From the NCBI GenBank assembly GCA_023402395.1, contig JAEYGI010000004.1:186001-250000 (forward strand): 64,000 nt of DNA, read 5' to 3'. The stretch is from Bacillota bacterium (GTDB lineage: Bacteria; Bacillota; UBA4882; UBA8346). The notes beneath the pieces were generated by a model. That model made no database searches and was not told the origin of the DNA. It saw nothing but the letters and a program-made list of their open reading frames with translations. Positions 51,972 to 60,784 of the stretch are shown in pieces; position 1 is the first letter of the stretch; every line of letters starts with the position of its first letter. The translations under genes and the position numbers were made by a program.

Positions 51972-52856
51972 TTATTCTTTAATTGCCCCAACCATCATTC
52001 CCTTGATGAAGTAACGCTGCAGGAAAGGATAAATGCATAGAATCGGAAGCGTGGCCACGATAATCGTGGCATACTTGATCGTTTCGCCAATCGATTCTCT
52101 GTCGCTGACCACTCCGCCCGCGCTCATCATACTGTCCGTGCTGCTGGCAACCAGAATCTCCCTCAAGACGAGTTGCAACGGAAAGAGCGCCCGGTCTCTC
52201 AGATAAATCATGGCTTTAAAGTAAGCATTCCAGTGCGCGACCGAATAGAACAGGATCATCACCGCCACAATCGGTAGCGCCAGCGGGATATAAATCCGGA
52301 ACAAGATCGTAAAATCATTGGCGCCGTCCAATTTCGCCGATTCTTCCATACTGTCCGGGATCCCCTGGAATCCGGTGCGCATGACGATCAGATTGAAGGT
52401 GCTGATCGCCGCCGGAAGAATAATGGCCCAGCGCGTATTGAGCATTCCCAGATTCTTAATCAGCAGGTAATTAGGGATTAATCCCCCGTCAAAAAACATA
52501 GTAATCACGATCATAATCATCAGAAAGCTCTTGCCGAACAAATTCCGCCGTGACAGGCCGTATGCGCCGAACGCGGTCAAAATGATGTTGAGCACCGTTC
52601 CGCCAATGACGTAATATAAGGTATTGATATATCCGATTCGAATCATCGGATTGTCCAGCACCATTTGATACGCTTGGATGGTAAATCCTTTCGGCAATAG
52701 CAGCAGACCTTCATTTTGAAGCACCGCCAGCGGATCAGACACCGACGCCACGGCGATATACAAGAGCGGGTAAATCATGATCGCTATCAACAGCAAAATG
52801 AACAGAATATTCGCCACGTCAAACAATCGTTCGCCGCAACTTTTTTTAATCATCAT
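51972..52856 (-). CDS. ABC sugar transporter permease (LplC/YtcP-like)
   Basis: A 294-residue inner-membrane permease with six helices. The EAA-type loop reads MEESAKLDGANDFTILFRIYIPLALPIV (about residues 178-205). It pairs with the LplB-like permease directly upstream. The ATPase subunit is not in this locus; in many such systems a shared MsmX-type ATPase is encoded elsewhere. Confidence 0.92.
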   Translation of the reverse strand: MMIKKSCGERLFDVANILFILLLIAIMIYPLLYIAVASVSDPLAVLQNEGLLLLPKGFTIQAYQMVLDNPMIRIGYINTLYYVIGGTVLNIILTAFGAYGLSRRNLFGKSFLMIMIVITMFFDGGLIPNYLLIKNLGMLNTRWAIILPAAISTFNLIVMRTGFQGIPDSMEESAKLDGANDFTILFRIYIPLALPIVAVMILFYSVAHWNAYFKAMIYLRDRALFPLQLVLREILVASSTDSMMSAGGVVSDRESIGETIKYATIIVATLPILCIYPFLQRYFIKGMMVGAIKE

Positions 52857-52865
52857 CAGAGCCCC

Positions 52866-53810
52866 CTACCAAAGACTGGTGCTGCGCAGTTTTTTGCAGA
52901 CCTGGTTGACGGTTATCAATAAGATGACATTAATAACGGAATTGAACAGATCGACCGCCGCACTGAAACTGTAGTTCATCTGCAAGAGACCCTTACGATA
53001 AACAAAGGTCGATATGACGTCGGCCGTTTCATAAATCATTGGATTATACAGCAAAATAATCTTCTCGTAGCCCACCTGCATCATTGTGCCTAACCGCAAA
53101 ATCAGCATAATGACAATCGTCGGCAGGATGCTCGGCAATGTGATATGGATCAATTGTTTCCAACGCCCGGCCCCGTCCACGGTGGCGGCCTCATATAACG
53201 AGGGATCGACATTGGTCAGCGCCGCCAGATATACAATCGAACCCCAGCCAATCGACTGCCAGATTCCCGAACCTACATAAATCGCACGGAACCAATTCGG
53301 ACTGCTCATAAAGGGGATAGGCGTTCCACCGGCCATGGTAATCAAATTGTTGATCAAACCGTCCCGGGCGGTAAAATTAATAACCATCCCGGCAATAACC
53401 ACCACCGAAATAAAATGGGGGACATAGGAAATGGTCTGAGCCAACGATTTAAACTTCTTACTGGTGATCTCATTGAGCAGCAACGCTAAAATAATCGGAG
53501 CCGGAAAGCCAAACAGTACGTCGTAGACGTTGAGCAGCAATGTGTTCCGGATGATTCTCCAACAATAATAGCTCTCAAAAAATTCTTTGAACCATGTAAA
53601 CCCAACCCATGGGCTGTCGTAAAATCCTTGCGCCGGTGTAAAGTCTTTAAAAGCGATAATCACTCCGTACATTGGAAGATACTTGAAGATGATATAATAC
53701 GCGACAACCGGCAGCAGCATCAAGTATACGTATTTGTCCCGTTTCCAGCCGCGCACCGCTTTTGTACCCAAACGATTCCATATGGATGAAATTGCCCAAG
53801 CGCTTTTCAA
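52866..53810 (-). CDS. ABC sugar transporter permease (LplB/YteP-like)
   Basis: A 314-residue permease with six helices and the EAA loop LYEAATVDGAGRWKQLIHITLPSI (about 200-223). It begins with a cytoplasmic basic segment and KYVYLMLLPVVAYYIIFKYLPMYG, the usual LplB opening. Nine bases separate it from the next permease. It follows the 2-hydroxyacid dehydrogenase gene by 45 bases. Confidence 0.92.
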   Translation of the reverse strand: MKSAWAISSIWNRLGTKAVRGWKRDKYVYLMLLPVVAYYIIFKYLPMYGVIIAFKDFTPAQGFYDSPWVGFTWFKEFFESYYCWRIIRNTLLLNVYDVLFGFPAPIILALLLNEITSKKFKSLAQTISYVPHFISVVVIAGMVINFTARDGLINNLITMAGGTPIPFMSSPNWFRAIYVGSGIWQSIGWGSIVYLAALTNVDPSLYEAATVDGAGRWKQLIHITLPSILPTIVIMLILRLGTMMQVGYEKIILLYNPMIYETADVISTFVYRKGLLQMNYSFSAAVDLFNSVINVILLITVNQVCKKLRSTSLW

Positions 53811-53855
53811 AATCGTCCCACCTCCGGGTAATCTCCAGAATTGTACGGAACCAAA

Positions 53856-54887
53856 TTAATAACCGTTTTCCAGATTGGCCAGATTTACTAAAGGTTCGTT
53901 ATTCAGCCAGCGGCGCAAATTGTCGCCGATACCGCGCAAGGCCCGGGCCCGGACTTCCTTGGTGGCCCCGGCGTAATGCGGAGTCATGATCACATTGTAG
54001 TGATGAATCGGATATGGTATCGGGTAGCTACGCGGTCCAGGCACTTCTTCGGCGCACCAGACATCCAGGGCGGCTCCGGCGAGCTTCCCGGATCGCAACG
54101 CTTCCCATAAAGCTTCCTCAACCACGATGGGGCCGCGGCTGATATTTACAAAATAAGCGCCGTCTTTCATCGCCGCGAAACGCCCGGCATTCAAAAAGTT
54201 ACGGGTTTCCGGGGTCAGAGGCATAACGTTGACGAGATAGTCGCAACGCCCCAAAAACTCGGCAATTTGCCGCTCATCTTTGGAACTGGCGGCAAACGAT
54301 ATCCCGTATTTATCCTTTTCAATCGTTTCGGGACGCCGGGTCAAGGTGCCAACGGTCATCCCGAAGGCCTTGGCTCGCAAGGCGGTCTCTTGCCCAATCG
54401 CGCCGAATCCCATCAATCCCAATACCGAATTTTGCAATTCGCCGCCCATCAACCCTTGCATCCGCAACGTTTTGGTTGACTCGGACCAACTGCCGTTGTC
54501 CACCAGGTTGGTGTGCATTTTAAAGACCCGGCGGGTAATGGTTACCATGCCGGCGATGATGAACTCGGCAATCGGAGCAGCGGCCGGACTGGCTTTGGCG
54601 ACGGTTACTTTCTTTTCGAGCAGAAATTGACGGACTTTTGGATCCAGTAATGAATTGATCCCATGTCCGGTAGTGTGAATCAATTTTAAATTTGCGGCAT
54701 CAAGCAAATACCGGGACGACGGGAGATCGCCGACCACGGCGTCGACATCTTTGAGTAACCGTTTCATGGTTTCGGCATCCCGGGATTGGGGAACTATCAC
54801 TTCGATCTCGGGCGACCATGATTGCTTGATTATTTCCAATTCTTCAGGCTCCGCTTTGTAACCAAGCAGCACTTTTAATCGTTTCAT
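53856..54887 (-). CDS. D-isomer-specific 2-hydroxyacid dehydrogenase (phosphoglycerate dehydrogenase-like)
   Basis: A 343-residue NAD-dependent dehydrogenase, first gene of the transport operon. NAD motif VLGLMGFGAIGQETALRAKAFG (about 160-181), catalytic arginine in FVNISRGPIVVEEALWEAL, acidic residue in ALDVWCAEE and histidine in VIMTPHYAGAT. The family serves many 2-oxo/2-hydroxy acid pairs; in this context a sugar-acid intermediate is the likely substrate. AGGAGGAAAA precedes the ATG at 54887. Confidence 0.85.
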   Translation of the reverse strand: MKRLKVLLGYKAEPEELEIIKQSWSPEIEVIVPQSRDAETMKRLLKDVDAVVGDLPSSRYLLDAANLKLIHTTGHGINSLLDPKVRQFLLEKKVTVAKASPAAAPIAEFIIAGMVTITRRVFKMHTNLVDNGSWSESTKTLRMQGLMGGELQNSVLGLMGFGAIGQETALRAKAFGMTVGTLTRRPETIEKDKYGISFAASSKDERQIAEFLGRCDYLVNVMPLTPETRNFLNAGRFAAMKDGAYFVNISRGPIVVEEALWEALRSGKLAGAALDVWCAEEVPGPRSYPIPYPIHHYNVIMTPHYAGATKEVRARALRGIGDNLRRWLNNEPLVNLANLENGY

Positions 54888-55133
54888 TTTTTCCTCCTGG
54901 TGTGTTTTATTGGGCTACTGATTGGAATCATCGATTCTCATGTCACTGTTTCCGAATCCAACGGTAAGCGCGATGGTTTCCGGTCTCTCATCCTTTTCCC
55001 ACACTCTCCTCTTTGTTTATTTGCAGTCAGGTAAAAAGCCGCGCGATTTTGACTTTTCACCGTTTCCCACAACATCTTTTTCTTTGCTCATTTGCACTGG
55101 CAACTACGGAGCGATTTTTTGCGTTAGTGTTTT

Positions 55134-55162
55134 ATTATATTTTATTGTTATTATGATATTAA
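55134..55162 (-). promoter_or_regulatory. Likely promoter of the transport operon
   Basis: Minus strand TTAATA (55157-55162), 17 bases, TATAAT (55134-55139). It would give a leader of about 240 bases to the dehydrogenase start. That leader contains an imperfect duplication of about 68 bases (TTTCCCAC...GCGATTTT at about 54995 and 55063). Confidence 0.55.
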
Positions 55163-55171
55163 GTGTCCTAG

Positions 55172-55182
55172 TGGTCTGACCA
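55172..55182. promoter_or_regulatory. GntR/FadR-type operator palindrome
   Basis: TGGTCTGACCA is a perfect palindrome fitting the FadR-subfamily pattern TNGTNNNACNA. It lies ten bases upstream of the likely -35 box. It is the obvious candidate site for the regulator at 47280-48035. The remaining spacer (55183-55444) has an AAAGGGA/TCCCCTTT hairpin near 55317-55343 and no gene. Confidence 0.7.
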
Positions 55183-55444
55183 GTAAACCAATTTCTTCAT
55201 CCATTTCTCAACTCCTGCTTCCGTTGGAATTTTTTTTTGACGAATAACGATGGTTTCTTGGGATTTTTAATAAGACTCAGAACAAATGGTTCAGGCCTTG
55301 GATCATTTGCAGCGATAAAAGGGAACGCCTCGCTCCCCTTTAAAATACATTATAATCAATTATAGCTCCAGGGCACCTGCCGCCTGCTTCTCATAACAAA
55401 GGCGCGCGTTATTTCTGAAACCCGCGAGAAGGCCATCTCCAAAA

Positions 55445-55479
55445 GAAAAACGGAACGCCGTAATTTATCCGGCGTTCCG
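55445..55479 (-). terminator. Terminator after the yabE-like gene
   Basis: CGGAACGCCG (55451-55460) pairs with CGGCGTTCCG (55470-55479); minus strand continues TTTTTCTTTT. Confidence 0.88.
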
Positions 55480-55506
55480 CTCGTAACAAGCCATATCTCC
55501 AATCTC

Positions 55507-56529
55507 TTATTCTAAAATATAAACTTTAACCTTTTTCTTGCCATACATCAGCGCCTCGCGGTACGTCTCGTAACAGAGATCGATCCGGTTGCCTTTGATA
55601 GCGGAGCCGATATCGGCCGCCTCAGCCTTGCCGTACCCTTCAATGTATAGCTGGGTTCCCAGCGGAATCACCCGCGGATCCACTGCCACTAGGCCGAATC
55701 CGGCCTTCTTTCCGGTGTAGGTCCGGCCGTACTTGGCGTATACGCCGCAACTCTCCGGCCCCGGATAGTAGGCGGTGGCCACCATGTTTTTCATTTCAAC
55801 ATAACGGTAACTGCCTCGGGAGGTCTCAAGGGTCCGGATCACCGGTTTGATTCCCAAAGCAATGATGGCGCTGACCGATGGTTTGATGACCTTCTCGGCC
55901 AGGCGCTGATAACGGGTGGGGCGGCCATCCTCATAGACTACTTTGATTTGGCGCTCCACCAGGCCGGATTGGCCCTCCCGAAGCACTTTCTGCGCGCCCC
56001 GCTCCAGCGCTTTGTCCTTCCGGTATTCGGTGGCCGGATGGACCACCACTTGCTTCGTTTCCACCTTGGAAGTGACATTGATCACCCGGATCGTTTGATT
56101 GGGCTCAACCACTGCGTCGCGATCGGGCCGGATCCGGTCATCTTCGTCAAAGCTGACTTTGGCGGCCTCCAGCACTTCCCGGACCGTCCGGCTGACGGTA
56201 AAAAACTCCTCCGTCCGCCCGGCGAAGCTAATCTTCACCGGAAACGAGCGGATCACCTGAATCCTCAGGTCCTCGCGGATAGTGGTCTTTGAATCGGGGG
56301 TCACCACATCCCCCGGGTTCAGGATAATCCCTTTCTCCTCCAGAACCTGGCCTACGGTCGAACTGAGCGTTCGCCATTTCTGGTGTTCACCGTCGACCTC
56401 CAGGGTCACCCGGTCCAGCGCGATGAAATACATCAGGAAGCCGATCCCGGAGAGCGCCAGGGCGAAACCGGCGGCGATGATTATGTACTGCGGGAACTTC
56501 ATCTCCCATCGTCCGCTGATAATCCTCAT
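55507..56529 (-). CDS. yabE: YabE-like cell wall protein (DUF348-G5-3D domains)
   Basis: A 340-residue exported protein of the stationary-phase survival/Rpf-like group that probably cuts or remodels peptidoglycan. Membrane helix (about residues 14-33), two or three DUF348 repeats (VTLEVDGEHQKWRTLSSTVG, RVINVTSKVE), a G5 domain (about 165-235) and a C-terminal 3D domain (about 250-340) with its three aspartates in VAVDPRVIPLGTQLYIEG and AADIGSAIKGNRIDLC. GGGAGGGA precedes the ATG. The neighbourhood of tatD and metS matches Bacillus yabE. Confidence 0.9.
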   Translation of the reverse strand: MRIISGRWEMKFPQYIIIAAGFALALSGIGFLMYFIALDRVTLEVDGEHQKWRTLSSTVGQVLEEKGIILNPGDVVTPDSKTTIREDLRIQVIRSFPVKISFAGRTEEFFTVSRTVREVLEAAKVSFDEDDRIRPDRDAVVEPNQTIRVINVTSKVETKQVVVHPATEYRKDKALERGAQKVLREGQSGLVERQIKVVYEDGRPTRYQRLAEKVIKPSVSAIIALGIKPVIRTLETSRGSYRYVEMKNMVATAYYPGPESCGVYAKYGRTYTGKKAGFGLVAVDPRVIPLGTQLYIEGYGKAEAADIGSAIKGNRIDLCYETYREALMYGKKKVKVYILE

Positions 56530-56598
56530 TCCATCCCTCCCTTGCGATTGGTGATACGGCGTTCCCAGATCTTTTCGCCGGACAAGCCAAAAATCCTG

Positions 56599-57225
56599 CT
56601 ACGAATTGTCCCCTTGCATTTCACGCACACGAAACTCCACCCCGAGATCAGCGGCAATCCGGCTGGCGGCCGCTATATCGACCCCGGGTACCCGGACTAC
56701 GGAAAAGACCACTTTAGGGATATATTCCTTACTCCGCCGGGCAAATTCGAGGATTGCATCAAAGGCGGCGAGTCCGAACCGGCTGCGCGTCAAAGCGTAG
56801 TAAGTGGCGGCATCGTGCCCGTTCAGGCTGATCGAGACGGTCTCGATCAGTCCTTTCAACTTCGGCAGCACATCGTCTTCCAGAAAAAGGTCGGCCAACC
56901 CGTTGGTATTAATCCGGACCGGAACCGAGGAGCGTTCTTTGATGTGCCGGGCCACCTCCGTCACCACTTCGGGCCGGCTGAGCGGCTCGCCATAACCGCA
57001 GAAGACGATCTCCCGATACCGGCCGGGATCGCCAATGGCAGCCACGACTTCGTCGGCCGAGGGCTCCCGTTCGAGCCAAAGATCGTACCCCACCCCGCCG
57101 CTCGTCTGCCGGATGCAAAAGGTGCAAGCGTTCTGGCAGCGGTTGGTGATATTCAGATACAATGAGTCGCGTAGCGGATAGGCGAAGATCATGCTCCGCG
57201 AGGTTGAATGGCTATCGTCCTTCAT
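56599..57225 (-). CDS. TatD-associated radical SAM protein
   Basis: A 208-residue short radical SAM enzyme. The cluster motif is C30-x3-C34-x2-C37 (NRCQNACTFC), followed by the SAM-binding GYGEPLSRPE (about 77-86) and RINTNGL. It belongs to the type found next to tatD in Firmicutes; its reaction is not known to me. The frame is open upstream into tatD, but ATG 57225, with GAGGGTAAA, follows the tatD stop by 59 bases and is the sensible start. Confidence 0.85.
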   Translation of the reverse strand: MKDDSHSTSRSMIFAYPLRDSLYLNITNRCQNACTFCIRQTSGGVGYDLWLEREPSADEVVAAIGDPGRYREIVFCGYGEPLSRPEVVTEVARHIKERSSVPVRINTNGLADLFLEDDVLPKLKGLIETVSISLNGHDAATYYALTRSRFGLAAFDAILEFARRSKEYIPKVVFSVVRVPGVDIAAASRIAADLGVEFRVREMQGDNS

Positions 57226-57284
57226 TTTACCCTCATTACCATATTCAGGAAAGAGCCAATTTGCGACAAAACACAGTTTTAGCT

Positions 57285-58052
57285 TTAGGAACCCTGGATG
57301 CCGAACAAGCTTCGGGTATTGGCGCTGGTTTGGGCCATTGCTTGGTCCACCGGGATTCCCTTGATCTCCGCCAGTTTTTGCCCGGTGAGCACCAGATTGG
57401 CCGGCTCGTTCCGTTTGCCCCGGAACGGATGGGGCGTCAGATACGGGCAGTCGGTTTCGATCAAAGTCCGTTCCAGGGGCACTCCGGCCGCCACTTCCCG
57501 CAGCCGGGCGGCGTTGCTGAACGTCAGCGGCCCGGCGAAGGAAATATAAAACCCTAATTTCATGAACTCCCTGGCCATCTCCAGACTTCCAGTATAGCAA
57601 TGCATCACGCCGGCCCCGGACTTGGCGTTAGCGAGCCGGTCCAGAGTATCCTGGGCGGCCTCCCGGGTGTGAATGATTACCGGCTTGCCGTGACTGGCGG
57701 CGATGGCCAACTGCGCCTCGAAGGCCAGCCACTGTTGCTCCCGGGACGATTCCTGATAGTGATAATCGAGACCGATCTCGCCCAAGGCGACCACCCGCGG
57801 GGTCTGCAATAACTGTTCCAGACACCCCGCGGCCCGTTCGTTCCAATCCTTGGCGTCATGCGGTGAAACGCCGACCGCCGCCCATACGCAATCGAATTCC
57901 CCGGCCAACTCCACCGCCCGTTCCGAAGAGGGCAGATCGTATCCGACCACGACCAGCGTCGTGACTCCTTCGGATACCGCCCGCCCGATCACTTCCCGAT
58001 AGTCGGCCGCATAGGCCGGATCATTGAGATGGCAATGGCTGTCGATCCACAT
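57285..58052 (-). CDS. tatD: TatD family metal-dependent hydrolase (DNase)
   Basis: TatD is a metal-dependent 3'-5' exonuclease or deoxyribonuclease in quality control and repair. The 255-residue product shows the metal motifs DSHCHLND at the start, ALGEIGLDYHY, PVIIHTREA, HCYTGS and IETDCPYLTPHPFRGKRNEP. Length is standard. It starts two bases after the metS stop, so the two are probably co-translated. Confidence 0.95.
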   Translation of the reverse strand: MWIDSHCHLNDPAYAADYREVIGRAVSEGVTTLVVVGYDLPSSERAVELAGEFDCVWAAVGVSPHDAKDWNERAAGCLEQLLQTPRVVALGEIGLDYHYQESSREQQWLAFEAQLAIAASHGKPVIIHTREAAQDTLDRLANAKSGAGVMHCYTGSLEMAREFMKLGFYISFAGPLTFSNAARLREVAAGVPLERTLIETDCPYLTPHPFRGKRNEPANLVLTGQKLAEIKGIPVDQAMAQTSANTRSLFGIQGS

Positions 58053-58054
58053 TC

Positions 58055-59998
58055 CTACCGTACCTTCGATCCTTCGCCGATCTCGGCCTCCGGCCGGACC
58101 AAGGCTAGTTCGCCCTGGTCATTGGAAGCGGCCAACAGCATCCCCTCGGAGAGCAGGCCACGCAGTTTGGCTGGTTTTAAATTGGCGATCACCACGATCT
58201 CTTTCCCGACCAACTGCTCCGGCGTATAATGCTGGGCGATTCCGGCCACGATCTGCCGTTCCGTTCCGAGCACCCGCACTTTAAGTTTCATCAATTTATC
58301 GGATTTTTCAACCCGTTCGGCTTCGAGCACCTTCGCCACCCGCAGATCGATCTTGGCGAATTCGTCAATGGTGATTAATCCGGTTTCGGCCGAAGCAGCC
58401 TGAGCCGGAGCGGGTTCCGGCTTGGCAGCGGGCGTCGGCGCTGGCGCGGATGCCGGCTCCGCCTTCTCTATTTCGATCCGGGGAAAAATCGGATTCCCTT
58501 TCCGGGTCCGGGTTCCGGACGCCAAACCGCCCCAGCGGATGGCCTCGTGATACGGCTGATCCGTCGGCGCGTCGGCGAGCCCAAGTTGCTCCCAGATCTT
58601 GCCCGGCGCCTCGACCAGGAATGGCGCGAGCAATACCGCTGACAACCGCAGCGTCTCGGCCATGGTGTAAAGCACGGTCTGCAACCGCTCCCGGGTCTCG
58701 GCCTTTTTGGCCAGCGCCCATGGCGCGGCTTCGTCGATATATTTGTTGGCCCGGCCGATCAATTTGAAGATGGCGACCAGCGCGTTATTCACTTCCAGTT
58801 TGGCCATAGCTTGAGCCGCTTCGGCGATGCTGGCCTCGGCCTGGCGAATCACTTGCTGATCCAGCTCCTGATAGGCTCCTGGCGCGGGGATCAATCCTTC
58901 ATTAAACTTCTCGATCATTGACAGCGTCCGGTGCAGGAGATTACCGAGATCATTAGCCAGATCCTGATTGGTTCGAAGGATCAGGGCTTCCTCGGTGTAA
59001 AACCCGTCGGCGCCGAAGGGAATCTCCCGCAGCAGGTAGTAGCGGATGGCGTCCAGCCCGTACTTTTCGATCAGGACCACCGGGTCAATGACGTTTCCTT
59101 TGGATTTGGACATTTTTCCGCTTTCCAGGACCAGCCAGCCGTGGCCGAAGACTTGTTTCGGCAAGGGGAGATCGAGCGCCATCAGGATAATCGGCCAGAT
59201 GATCGTGTGGAAACGGACGATCTCCTTCCCAACCAGATGCAACTCGGCCGGCCAGTACTTTTGAAACTTGTCGGGATGATCCGGATAGCCGAGGGCCGTA
59301 ATATAATTGGAAAGCGCGTCCAACCAGACATAGACAACGTGTTTCCGGTCGAACGGCACCGGAATTCCCCAATTGAAGGTGGTCCGGGAGACGCAGAGAT
59401 CCTCCAGGCCCGGCTTGAGAAAATTATTGATCATCTCGTTTTTGCGAGAAACCGGTTGGATGAATTCGGGATGTTCCTCGATATGCTTCATCAGGCGGTC
59501 GGCATATTTGGATAGCCGAAAAAAGTAGCTTTCTTCCTTGACCAGTTCAACCTCGCGGCCACAATCGGGACACTTGCCCTCCTGCAACTGCCGTTCCAGC
59601 CAGAAGGCTTCGCAGGGCGTACAGTACCAGCCTTCGTATTCGCTCTTATAAATATCACCCTGGTTGTACAAACGTTCGAAGATCTGTTGGACCGCCTGCT
59701 CATGCCGGGCCTCGGTGGTCCGGATGAAATCGTCGTTGGTGATCTGGAACAGCCGCCATAACTGATTGATATTGGCGACGATCCCGTCCACATATTCCTG
59801 AGGCGTTTTTCCGGCCGCTTCGGCCCGGCGCTGGATCTTTTGACCGTGTTCATCGGTGCCGGTCAGAAACCAGACATCGTCGCCGATCTGACGGTGATAG
59901 CGGGCCAGCGCATCGGCGACTACCGTGGTATAGGCGTGCCCGATATGCAGATTGTCGCTGGGATAATAAATCGGCGTCGTGAGATAAAACTTGCCCAT
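58055..59998 (-). CDS. metS: Methionyl-tRNA synthetase
   Basis: Charges tRNA-Met with methionine. The 647-residue product has the HIGH motif (HIGHAYTTVVADALARYH, near residue 20), zinc-binding cysteines (CTPCEAF ... CPDCGRE), the KMSKSKGN loop (near 300), an anticodon-binding helical domain, an Ala/Pro-rich linker (about 515-540), and a C-terminal EMAP-type tRNA-binding domain (about 545-647). A T-box leader upstream controls it by uncharged tRNA-Met. Confidence 0.97.
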   Translation of the reverse strand: MGKFYLTTPIYYPSDNLHIGHAYTTVVADALARYHRQIGDDVWFLTGTDEHGQKIQRRAEAAGKTPQEYVDGIVANINQLWRLFQITNDDFIRTTEARHEQAVQQIFERLYNQGDIYKSEYEGWYCTPCEAFWLERQLQEGKCPDCGREVELVKEESYFFRLSKYADRLMKHIEEHPEFIQPVSRKNEMINNFLKPGLEDLCVSRTTFNWGIPVPFDRKHVVYVWLDALSNYITALGYPDHPDKFQKYWPAELHLVGKEIVRFHTIIWPIILMALDLPLPKQVFGHGWLVLESGKMSKSKGNVIDPVVLIEKYGLDAIRYYLLREIPFGADGFYTEEALILRTNQDLANDLGNLLHRTLSMIEKFNEGLIPAPGAYQELDQQVIRQAEASIAEAAQAMAKLEVNNALVAIFKLIGRANKYIDEAAPWALAKKAETRERLQTVLYTMAETLRLSAVLLAPFLVEAPGKIWEQLGLADAPTDQPYHEAIRWGGLASGTRTRKGNPIFPRIEIEKAEPASAPAPTPAAKPEPAPAQAASAETGLITIDEFAKIDLRVAKVLEAERVEKSDKLMKLKVRVLGTERQIVAGIAQHYTPEQLVGKEIVVIANLKPAKLRGLLSEGMLLAASNDQGELALVRPEAEIGEGSKVR

Positions 59999-60024
59999 GG
60001 ATGTTCCTCCTCTATATTAATCTC

Positions 60025-60281
60025 AAGAAAAAATAAAAGCCCCTCATCCCGCCGGGGACGAGAGGCTAGCCTTCGTGGTACCACCCCAATTCTCCTTCCC
60101 GCCAGGGAAGGACTTGGCATCCGTAACGTGGATGAGCGGCCGGATCTACTCCTTGATTCGCCCCGGCGACTCCGGAATCATTTTCCTCAATCGGCTCCGG
60201 CCGGTTCCCACCCTCCCGGCTCTCTTCGCGGCGCGCCGCCTTGAGTACTCTTTCCATCATAGTCTTCAATGGCAATAATTT
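60025..60281 (-). ncRNA. T-box riboswitch leader of metS
   Basis: The minus-strand leader contains the T-box core TGGTACC (60077-60083) in GGGTGGTACCACG. A terminator stem AGCCTCTCGTCCC/GGGATGAGGGGCT (60038-60067) follows, then TTTTATTTTTTC. Upstream the stem I region ends in GGAAAATGATTCC, where ATG at 60181-60179 fits a methionine specifier codon. Low tRNA-Met charging would favour the antiterminator and readthrough into metS. Confidence 0.93.
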
Positions 60282-60287
60282 CTTTAT

Positions 60288-60316
60288 ACTATATCCACTG
60301 CCGCCGGTTTTGTCAA
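60288..60316 (-). promoter_or_regulatory. Sigma-A promoter for the metS T-box transcript
   Basis: Minus strand TTGACA (60311-60316), 17 bases, TATAGT (60288-60293). Transcription would start near 60281. Confidence 0.88.
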
Positions 60317-60452
60317 GATCATTCTTTCCGGCGCAGGCCGCAGGTAAATTTTATCATTAATTTCCCCATTTTCAGAGGAAAAACCCGTTAAATTTAACCC
60401 GCTGTTAATTCCATTTTAATTGTAAATTTCTCGGAAACTTTTTTGGATCAAA

Positions 60453-60481
60453 TTGACTTTGAAAGTAAATATAGGTATAAT
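60453..60481 (+). promoter_or_regulatory. Sigma-A promoter for abrB
   Basis: TTGACT (60453-60458), 17 bases, TATAAT (60476-60481). Start site near 60488. Confidence 0.85.
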
Positions 60482-60484
60482 AAA

Positions 60485-60501
60485 TGTTGAAGATTGTCGA
60501 A
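60485..60501 (+). promoter_or_regulatory. Tandem Spo0A-box-like sites over the abrB start site
   Basis: TGTTGAA (60485-60491) and TTGTCGAA (60494-60501), spaced 10 bp apart, match the 0A box core TGTCGAA with one and zero mismatches. They overlap the expected start site, the arrangement by which Spo0A-P represses abrB in Bacillus. Confidence 0.6.
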
Positions 60502-60525
60502 TTTTAACGAAAGGGGTGACGTATT

Positions 60526-60774
60526 ATGATGAAATCTACAGGAATTGTACGTAAGGTTGACGAGTTAGGGCGGGTGGTTATCCCTATTGAGCTGAGACGG
60601 ACCCTTCAGATTGATGAGAAAGACGCGCTTGAAATTTATGTGGATGGCGAAAAGATTATCCTCAAAAAATACGAGCCGGCTTGTATTTTCTGTGGCAACG
60701 CGGAAGGGATTAAAAACTTTAAAGAGAAAAACATTTGCAAATCATGCCTGGAATCGATGAAAGGCGCCTGCTAA
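60526..60774 (+). CDS. abrB: AbrB-type transition-state regulator with C-terminal zinc motif
   Basis: AbrB represses post-exponential genes during growth. The 82-residue product starts MMKSTGIVRKVDELGRVVIP (swapped-hairpin DNA-binding domain, residues 1-48) and ends with CIFCGNAEG ... CKSCL, a CxxC-x(n)-CxxC zinc-ribbon-like tail common in Clostridia-type AbrB proteins. AAAGGGGTGA precedes the start; either of the first two ATGs could be used. It is read divergently from metS. Confidence 0.94.
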   Translation: MMKSTGIVRKVDELGRVVIPIELRRTLQIDEKDALEIYVDGEKIILKKYEPACIFCGNAEGIKNFKEKNICKSCLESMKGAC

Positions 60775-60784
60775 AGAGGATATT

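Noticed and set aside
57226..57600. Longer radical SAM product starting at 57600
   Set aside because: The extra part lies out of frame inside tatD; the ATG at 57225 has a ribosome site and places the cysteine motif at the usual distance from the N-terminus.
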